Assembly (NCBI GenBank): GCA_949825025.1
Contig: OX463779.1
Span: 46,831,284-46,895,283, forward strand
Length of the DNA: 64,000 nucleotides
Direction of reading: 5' to 3'
From: Siphlonurus alternatus
Taxonomy: Eukaryota; Arthropoda; Insecta; Ephemeroptera; Siphlonuridae
Shown piece after piece: positions 55,558 through 64,000 of the stretch. The position numbers and the translations under genes were made by a program. The notes beneath the pieces were generated by a model. That model saw nothing but the letters and a program-made list of their open reading frames with translations, ran no database searches and had not been told where the DNA came from. Numbering within the stretch: position 1 is the stretch's first letter; every line of letters starts with the position of its first letter.

Positions 55558-57271
55558 TAGCGCGTGTCCATTGGACAAAATATAAATCAAGACAAGACTA
55601 AAAATACTGTGTAACATGCAATATAAGTATATTAATAATTACTTAATAAACCGAGTATTTAAATTAAATTAATTACTTACGAGTTTGAAAATGGAATTTT
55701 CTTAATATATTATACGTAATTTTGAGTACTTGTGTGCAAGTTTAAATTTTAGTTAGTTTTTAATTTCCTTCTGCATTAATTAAAATTGAAATGCCCTTTT
55801 TTTAAGAATAAATGTTTATTACATTTTTTTTTTTTTTTTTTTTCATTTTGTAGTGAAATTTTATTTTTAATACTGTTTTCATCAAAGTAATCTAACCAAA
55901 ATTCGTTAAAATAATTTAATCTCTTAATCTCTGAAATATTTTTCTGATGCATGTTAATTTCCACTTGATTGTAATGTAATATAATGATATAGCTATTTTT
56001 TATTATTCCAAATTTAGTGATTTAACTTTATTTGAAAGTACTAAAATTTCCTGGGTCGCATATATATAGTCTGCCCTGGATAAAACTCCCATAGTACTTA
56101 GAAAGACCTGATTTTTCATATAACATCACAAGCGCAGTATACCAGGCATACTGTATATAAATTCCTTGATTTTATGTAAGACGTTATTACATGATACATT
56201 TTTTTTATCAATATTTTCTTACAAAAAAAAAAAAAAAAAAAAGTCTGTATAATACAAACAAATAGCGTGGAAATTTTCTTATAAAAAATGAAAAATTGAA
56301 TGCAGTGTTCAATAATTTGAAATTTTGTACCGTGTAATTTCAGCTTAAAGTAGAGTTCCTATGAGGTTCCTATCAGTTGACTTAGTATTTTTTTAAAATA
56401 ATGCAAGTGGTCCTCCATATCAAATTGAAATCCAAAAAATTCTATCTCACATAGGTTTGCCAGAAAAAATTCCAAAGTTACAGCAAATGTGTCGTTTACA
56501 AAAACCCTCGAATAAATTAAAAATAAAAGAAAAAAATACACCGTTAGGTGGTATGAAAAATATAACGATTTTCTATCATAGAAAAAATATTAATTCTTTG
56601 GTTCTATGACCAATCAAATTTTTTGGCTCCAATCCATTTTTCCGTACAAAAATAAAGAAAAACTCTTATGGGAATGAACATTGCTTGACTGTTATTTTTT
56701 ACGGATAAATGGATTCGAGCGAAAAAAAAATAATTGGTTTTTGGTTAAAGCTCGTGGCACAGAACATCGCTATATTTTTTTCCTATCACCTAAGACCTAG
56801 GGTTTATTTTTCGAGATATTCGAGTGTCTTGGTTATATAGGTATAAGGCCTTAATTAAAATGTTAAGCGACTCGTTTACTCTGACTTTGGATTTATTTTC
56901 TGGCAAACGTTTATGTGAGATAGATTTTTTTTCCGGTTCGATATACGGTGGATCACTTGAACGATTTTTAGAAAATACTAACTCATTTTTTTTTTCCTGA
57001 TAGAAAGCTCGCTACATTAAGATAAAATGGTCCATTATATAATAATAATTGTTCATTGTATGCATCATGGGTTTAAAATCTCTTTAATTTCGCTAATAGT
57101 TGGTTGTTATCATTTTGTTCTTATTTTCCTTTTTCTCCTTCTCCCTCTTTCTTTTCTCTTTTTTACCCTCTTTTTTCTTTGTGGCCGGCGGCCCACATTT
57201 GCCCCGGCGGCCCACTTTTGTCGCGGCCCACCGACCCACGCTCGGTGGATCGGTAGGCCAGTCCGTGCCTG
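55145..57271. mobile_element. Non-autonomous hAT transposon, 2127 bp, with perfect 8-bp target duplication
   Basis: The ends are CAGGCACGGACTGG and (inverted) CAGGCACGGACTGG, identical over 14 bases. CTGGAAGC occurs immediately before (55137-55144) and after (57272-57279). Subterminal GC-rich blocks (CCGCAACGGCCCACCGAGC; CGGCCCACATTTGCC on the right) flank an AT-rich interior with no transposase frame. The end sequence and 8-bp duplication fit the hAT superfamily. It lies in the BTB gene first intron. Confidence 0.93.
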
Positions 57272-57279
57272 CTGGAAGC

Positions 57280-58130
57280 TGGGGGAAATGCCCACGTAAA
57301 ATATATCGACTTGCCGTGAGAGGAGCGCGCGGGTGTGACGCACGGGGCGGCTCTCGCGGATCGTGAATCACGCGAGGAAAACCGCACAACCATCAGAAAT
57401 TGCAAGAGTCACGCGTATAACTATAGGTGTTGCAACCCTACCGACATTCCAGTGTGGAAGAGAATAATTAAATTTAAGTTCTTAAAACATCTTCATTTTT
57501 TTTTTAAGAAAAACGCATGAAAACTTAATTGAAAAAAATCTTTAAGTAAATATTGTATAACGGATTAATTTTTATTAAAATTATGTTAAGATTGTGTGGT
57601 AATTTAATTAATAATGCATGATGGTAATTACAAGCACTAACAGAGAAATAAAATTAACGCGTTGTAGCGCACGAAATATAATTAAGTGTAGCCAGCTATT
57701 ATTATCGCAGCATTATTAACTTTCCACATGTGATTCGTCATGTTTTCAGCATGCATCATGTGTACAAAATAATATAATTAATTCTTTATGTTACTTATAT
57801 ATATATAAATTGTTCAGTGTACGCTCAATCAGTAGAAATTAATTTTAAAACAAGAAATTAAAATTTAATATTATAAAACTCAATAATTTTAATGCAAAAA
57901 TTCTTCCAAATTTTATGTATGGTATTATATTTAATTGATTATATTATTAATTAATATTGTAATATAATTATAAATCGAAATTCTGGATTAAAATTTATTT
58001 CTAATAAATTATTTGGAAAGAATTTTTTTTTATATAAAATTTCCAACAATTACTTATTAATTGACTTTCCTAAAAACTAAAAAAGATAAGTTATTTTTTA
58101 ATTACATTGTATGAATTGTATCGTTCTTAC
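57280..58130. other. Intron start of the BTB gene, nothing recognised
   Basis: A CG-rich piece (57280-57410, with GAGGAGCGCGCGGGTGTGAC) adjoins the hAT element. The rest is AT-rich. Confidence 0.4.
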
Positions 58131-58520
58131 CTTTACCAATTGCTGGTACACAGGTCAAAGCATGGAGTTGTGCCAAGCACGCGGCCACCCTATGCGCAAG
58201 ACTGGACTAACTTGACTGGGGTACGGACGGTTTAGTCAGAAATCTAGAAGACCGCGCGCGGAGTCACAAAACACGCACTACACACGCACGCGCACTTTTT
58301 TCCACGCACCTTCGCTGCCACGACCTTTCATCGAAATGAGGAGTCACTCCCGAATATCAGCTAGCGAGTTGAAGGCCCACTGGAAGAGGGGGTGGGGCCG
58401 TCGATGGTAGCGGCGGCGGCGGGGAAGAAAGGGGGTTGCAACTCGCGGGACAAGAGGGGTGGGGGGAAAATCTTTAGGGGATATCAAACCAGCAGAGGGT
58501 AGGTTATCAGTTCGCGTGGT
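58131..58520 (-). promoter_or_regulatory. Probable non-coding first exon and promoter of the BTB gene
   Basis: A strong minus-strand donor, GGTAAAG|GTAAGAAC, lies at 58131/58130 at the edge of a GC- and CpG-rich island (CGCGCGCGGAGTC, CGGCGGCGGCGGGG) in otherwise AT-rich DNA. Read into the BTB exon (acceptor at 52316), it gives an in-frame TGA and no ATG, as expected for 5' UTR. The start of transcription is not determined. Confidence 0.6.
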
Positions 58521-60824
58521 AAAGGATGACAAAAAAAATATATATATTATAATAAAAGTTATGGTTTGATATTTGTAAAAATATAATATTATTCAAGTAT
58601 TTTAAACTAGCTGTTATCTCTCCTCATTTATTTAATAATAATTACTGATCTAAACGTTGATTATTAATTCAGCATGAAATTAATAAATGCCAACTTTTAT
58701 ATGTGTTTATATTTAAATCATTCGATTCAAAGAAGTAATTAACCCATTATGTACTAGCGATGCATTTTAGCATCACTAAACATCTTAATATAAGATATAT
58801 TTTATGCAACCATTTGTACATTGAGTTTGAAAAATATTGTTTCCTCAACAAATTGTATATAATTTTATTATTTCTACGAATGATAATAAAATAATAAAAA
58901 TATTTATTTGATATATTTTTATTTTAGATTCAAAACTTTAGCAGAATGGTTTAAATAATTTGGCCATCATACCTTATTCATGCAAAGCAATAAAATAAGA
59001 AATCCAAGCAAATTTTTTCTTGGTATTCAAAAGATGATCGTGTTTTTAATGAGGCACGATCGACTGCTCAGTCCCTTTTAGAACACACTTGATGGGTTCG
59101 CGGAAAGTATGGATATAAATATATTATTTATTATATATACGTATAGACATTAATTTTATTACATCAGTCTATTTTTACAGTAAATTTAAAGTAATTAGTA
59201 CACTTCATTATTAAATAAATGCATGTGATTAATTTTGAATTTTTAATATATATAATATGATTTTAAAATATATAATTTATAATTATATTCATGCAGTAGC
59301 TCAAAAAATTCGTTATCGCTATTAATTTTCATTAAGGTGACGAGATCGAGGTAGAATTATTATTGACTTTTTAATGAAAACAATTTATTGGAAAAAATAT
59401 AAAAAAATTATATTAATAAGTTTCTCACCCTCATTGATAAAATTAATTATTTTGTTAATTGATAAAATATATATCAAAGATGTATTATTTTATTCAATAT
59501 TTTAATTCCAAGTTAATATTTATTTTATAATATAAATCTGTTATGATTTATATTATGTATAATATATGTATATGTATATATGTATATGTAACATATGTAT
59601 ATGTTATGTACATCACATACTTGATGTACATAGAGTGATGATCGAGTCACAGTTCAATGATTAGATTTTCAATTTTGCATATGTGGTTTGTAGAGCTTCG
59701 AAATTTTTTACCTTGACCATGCATGATATAACTTGACAGCTTTTTGTATCTGGTGATGGTTATAATTAAGTTGCGATTAATTACTGTTTATTGTCAAATT
59801 TGTCAACCCTTCTGGGGGACAAAAAAAATACTTTTTACGGAATTTCACTGTAAAATCAAAGTGATGAAGAAGAAATGATCCGATGTGTTCAAAATTTTTA
59901 TTTTAGGGGTGAATTGACCTTGGAATTCATTAGTGCTACATTTTAATAATTAATAATAATAAAAATACTGAAAAATTGGGTTCCAATTAACTAAACCTAT
60001 AGAAATAAAAATCAAATTATAGTGTCTGATATTGCATGCCATTCAACCAAACTTAATTTCTTGCCTCAGGAACAGCGTTTAGATTTTTCCTTTTTTTTTT
60101 TTTTTTCACCCGGTTCCCATTAAAAAAAAATTAAGGGTATTGAAAATTTGTTCCCTAAATTCCTATGATGGAATGATAGTGACAAAAAAGAAGTTATATT
60201 TATTATTTGATGTGTTAATTGGAGCCCAATTTGTAATTAATAGTTGTTGTTGTTGTTTTTAAAATAGTACCAATTTGATTCAGAAAGTCACAACAATTTT
60301 AAAAAAATTGTAGATCGTTGAATAAAAATTCCATGAAAAATATATAAAAAATAGTTTACGATTTTTGGATTTGAGACCTACAGAATGATGGAAAAGCAAA
60401 TATCGCAACTCAACCACCAGAATCATAAAAAAAAGGTATCTCAACTATTGCAGGGTACAATAACATTTCAAAGCTCCAAACAACCCTTATTCAATGGAAA
60501 ATCCATAAACGAAAATGGCACATGAATTGTTAATAATCACTCTGATAAGATAAATTAAGAACGACGCAAAAATGATGAAAATATTTAATATCTATAAAGT
60601 GCATGGAGCTCCCAGCTTTTCCCCCTCCCCCCCCCCATCCTCCTTCCCACGCACGTGCAGACAGGTGGCTAGATATGGGAGAACAACCCCTATTTCCTGA
60701 TATTATTTTCGGACTCAACATCTGGGTGATATGTAACACTACTATAACACTGACATCACCAACAACATTGACTTAAGGTTCAAGAGACCTGATTTCCAAA
60801 TTTGATTTTTTGCATCTTTAGGGG
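58521..60824. other. Intergenic AT-rich stretch
   Basis: No gene supported. A tract of TATGTA-type repeats with inner symmetry is at about 59550-59635, and a C-run is near 60620-60637. Confidence 0.5.
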
Positions 60825-61032
60825 GATTGCACACTGCCTCCGTATCGCATCGTATCGTAAGATAAAAATTTCAAAACCACGCCGGGTTCTAAATGAGAAA
60901 CTTACCGATGTCATGAGATACGAAACGAAGCTACATGTGTGCGCGCATATATACACCTGATCGCAAAGGTTCTTAATTTATTTATCATACGCTACGAAAT
61001 CATGCAATTCTGTGCTATATGTGAGACAGCCC
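60825..61032. repeat. Uninterrupted foldback element, host-site paralogue of 23585-27752
   Basis: It reads CCTCCGTATCGCATCGTATC, then CGATACGAAACGAAG-like, CTACATGTGTGCGCGCATAT, CCTGATCGCAAAGG and ACGAAATCATGCAATTCT. The left half pairs loosely with the right half. At 23.6-27.7 kb the same sequence is broken at the position of the central ACATGTGTG segment. Confidence 0.72.
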
Positions 61033-62402
61033 TGATAACAAAATTACCTTTTACCAGAAGAAACTTGAAGACGACTGGTGCTTGACAACGCTAGTTGTGA
61101 TTTTGCTGCTGGACTGCGGAATTGCACAAGAACAAGCTGCACCCTGTTTTGTGCTGACACAAGAAGAGCCATCACCACCTTATTTACCCCCAGTACGAAG
61201 TCCTAGTCTGATAAATATGCTCTGCAAACGCGCACTTCGCATCCTCGTCACGCCATGCATCTATATTACTGCCCAATTGTTTGATTTGATGCAATAATAT
61301 CAATATTTTTGTAATAATTGTTTTGACACATCGTCTTTCGTCCTGAATAATAAGCTTATATATATAATATCTGCCTACCATTGTATTGTTGCAATAATAC
61401 CTGATCTTTCAAGTGAGCGCAACGATGAGCTTTATTTTATACCGATTTATAGCTCATAATTGTGCTCACCTGAAATATCAGATAGCTCATTATTCCGGAC
61501 GAGGGACGATATACGAAATCACCATGCAATGTCATACAGATATACAACTGATGAAAATAATAATTAGAATAATATACACATGATGTGTGTATGCATGCGT
61601 ATACATAAAATATTAATTATATAAAATATTTTATAATATAGAAAAGTATAGCTCATTCTTTTTCATTTAATTAAGTTGTATAATTTTCTTGATTTTTAAT
61701 ATTTATTTATAATTCTATGCCATGCCAAACTCATATACGATCTAATTTGTTAATTGTTTAATTGACAATAAAAATGATTTTATTTTCTAAACTATATATA
61801 TATTAAAAATTAAATAATATTGTAATAGGAGCTGATTTTTAGTTACCAAATCAATATTATGTATGCCAATTTTTTATTCTGTTGTTATAATTTTATATTC
61901 AGCCACCCCCTGGATCCGCGCCTGGTGATGCGAATATGCACCAATCAGCATAGACTTACCTCAATATGACGCGTGTTTTATACCTGATTTAATAGTATAT
62001 GAACTGACGTGTAAAAAAAATATTTGTTTTTATAGAAAAACAAAAGTACTTTTGTTATACATAAAAAAGTTTTTACTTTTGAAAACACGTCAAAAATGCT
62101 ATCTGTTAATCGCCATGCAAGTTGCAATGAAGGTCGTAATTACCTTCAGCTGGTGTAAATACCCTGCATGGTGGTAATTATCAAGTCAATCTGTCTGGGC
62201 TGTAATCTTGATCAGTTCTCAATCGTTTTGGACGTAAAATTATAATCTTAGATTTTACTTTTATATCTGTAAAAAAAATCTGTAACTTTTCCATCGCTGA
62301 TTTTAAAAGTATAAAAGGTCATATTATATTGTACATGATATATTGCGTTTTTAAATGTATAGTATATTATAAAAAAAAAATATATATTTTTAGTAAATTT
62401 GA
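61033..62402. other. Intergenic stretch with a lone transposon end at 61908-61924
   Basis: CCCCTGGATCCGCGCCTG at 61907-61924 is a right end of the CAGGCGCGGATCC family with no partner in view. The rest is AT-rich, without supportable genes. Confidence 0.5.
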
Positions 62403-62525
62403 GGTCTGTTCCTAAACCCTGCTCGGTGCACACTTTTACACCAGTTTCTTATACCAGCTCAGAGGGTGGGGTAGGGAGTGCAGTGCAAATGACGTCACGA
62501 TTTTTTTTTTCGTAAACTTGCTCTT
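62403..62525 (+). repeat. One-ended copy of the 18421 element
   Basis: GGTCTGTTCCTAAACCCTG starts the copy, and GTGCAGTGCAAATGACGTCA with CGTAAACTTGCTC matches the interior of 18421-18570. The right inverted end is missing. Confidence 0.8.
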
Positions 62526-64000
62526 GTAAAATCAGATAAAAACAGTAAAATTTGTATAATAACCAAAATGATACATAAAAATTAACAATTAATAAAATAA
62601 TCGCAATAATGTAGAACACAGTATCAAAACTGTTAAACGAAGTAAAAAAATTATAATTTATTCATAAAAATACTCATTAATTATTATCATATATATATTT
62701 ATATAAAAAAATATGATAATATAATATTTGCCACAGTTCACGCTAAGAAAAAATAAATACATAAAACATAGTTAGCGTGATATAGTAAAATTTTAAGGAA
62801 TCGTTGGATGTTATAATTTATTTAATCTTTTTAAAAAAAAACGTTCATACTAGAAACTGTTATAATAAAAGGTCAGTGGGAGGTTTTTTTGTCCAGCAAA
62901 ATTGTCCACAAAAAGATAATTCTAAAATGGTATTCCGCAGTTCAAGTTGATAATATGATACTTAAGCCAATCTTTATGCATGCAGAGTTATGAGATCTCA
63001 AGTCCGCTTGCCTCTTCTCGTGCAGTCATACTATCTGGACATGCGAGCTCACCACGGGACGCGAAACATTTCCCTATGTTCGCCCTAAATCACATTATAA
63101 AATCACTTCTCTCTTGACGACAAAAAAAAAATACAACACGCGAATGTCTACAAAAAAATTAAACTATCAGGCGAGACATGAAAATTATTACCTTATAGAT
63201 AAGGATAAGTATATGAGCTTAGACGGCTCGTGAGGCGTGCTTCATCATTAATACTTTATATTTTTATGTTTTTAAACATTGTTTTAAATATATAATAAGA
63301 ACATAAAAACCTATGGGTAACGTTTTATATATATTTTTATGTAAATTTTATATGAAATTTTATATATTAATTTATAAAAATAAATTCGATCAGTTAGTTA
63401 TAATTTTTTCAAATAATATATCATAAAACAGAGGAGGGGGGGGAGCAATAAGTATTAAGAAAAAATACATATGAGCGTTAATGGGTCCATTGAGCAACTC
63501 TCAATCTCCAGCATAAATTACGAAATCCCCCCCCCCTCTCACGTTTCATAAGCAGGTATTTTAATTTGCGTACATCTATAATCCCATGCGTATATATTAG
63601 AATCATTATAAAAATATAAATTAACAACGTACCTATAATAAACAAATTATAATTTCATCATTTTTTTTTTCTATTGAATTATAATTTTTAAACCATAAGA
63701 TTATTTTAATAATTTTATTATAATGGTAGGTATATCGCAAAATAAACATGAGCATGGCTATAATGCTAATGAAAGTGATTTTTCTGTGAGATGTTAGATA
63801 AGAAAATATTCACAGTTAGACGACAAAACGTCAAGGCATTTCGTGAGTCACATGATCCAGCATGCAAATCAGTTATATTTATATATTCACAATCGCATTT
63901 ATTAAAATTATTCAAGAAAACAATAAAAAAAAATAATTATTATATATATATAAAAAAGTTTTGGATAAAAATTATCTTTTTTATATTCGTGCGGGCTGCG
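62526..64000. other. Intergenic AT-rich stretch, nothing recognised
   Basis: Strongly AT-rich with G- and C-runs at about 63434-63441 and 63527-63537. No coding or RNA feature could be supported. Confidence 0.5.

Noticed and set aside
57027..57405. Cluster of overlapping open frames on both strands
   Set aside because: They cover the end of the hAT element and a pyrimidine-rich tract; low complexity rather than coding.

Overview
The window is nuclear DNA of an animal, most probably an arthropod. The genes are split by many GT-AG introns, intergenic and intronic DNA is very AT-rich, and one gene joins a BTB domain to a pipsqueak-type helix-turn-helix, a combination typical of arthropod transcription factors. 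I cannot name the species. No viral, bacterial or CRISPR sequence is visible.

Four protein-coding genes were rebuilt exon by exon with consistent reading phase. (1) A class V PLP-dependent aminotransferase on the minus strand starts at 31358 and leaves the window at its left edge. Its first exon (31178-31358) is joined across an intron of about 28.3 kb to exons at 2719-2854, 1025-1220 and 239-446, so 2.9-31.2 kb is intron rather than gene desert. (2) A RIB43A-like axonemal protein (RIBC family, 7 exons, 381 aa) lies on the plus strand at 31907-35476. It is head to head with gene 1 across 548 bp, which contain a perfect match to the RFX X-box consensus 107 nt before its ATG. (3) Histone deacetylase 11 (8 coding exons, 348 aa) is on the minus strand at 36157-42896, tail to tail with gene 2. 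(4) A BTB plus HTH-psq transcription factor is on the minus strand at 49546-52274 (4 coding exons, 594 aa). It has a probable non-coding first exon and promoter near 58.1-58.5 kb and possibly a long 3' UTR reaching towards 44 kb.

The rest is mostly transposon-derived. About twenty foldback (palindromic) elements of several families lie mainly in introns. Two larger non-autonomous hAT-type elements (20259-21406 and 55145-57271) have perfect 8-bp target-site duplications. A smaller family with CAGGCGCGGATCC-like ends also has 8-bp duplications. A 3.9-kb element with 1.2-kb inverted arms (23725-27636) is inserted in the middle of an older foldback element, and a copy of that host element without the insertion lies at 60.8 kb. 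There is also a 5S-rRNA-like SINE and a truncated non-LTR retrotransposon C-terminus.

The four genes do not form one pathway. The clearest regulatory relation is the shared divergent promoter of the aminotransferase and the ciliary gene. The distal region 58.5-64 kb holds only repeats and AT-rich DNA.
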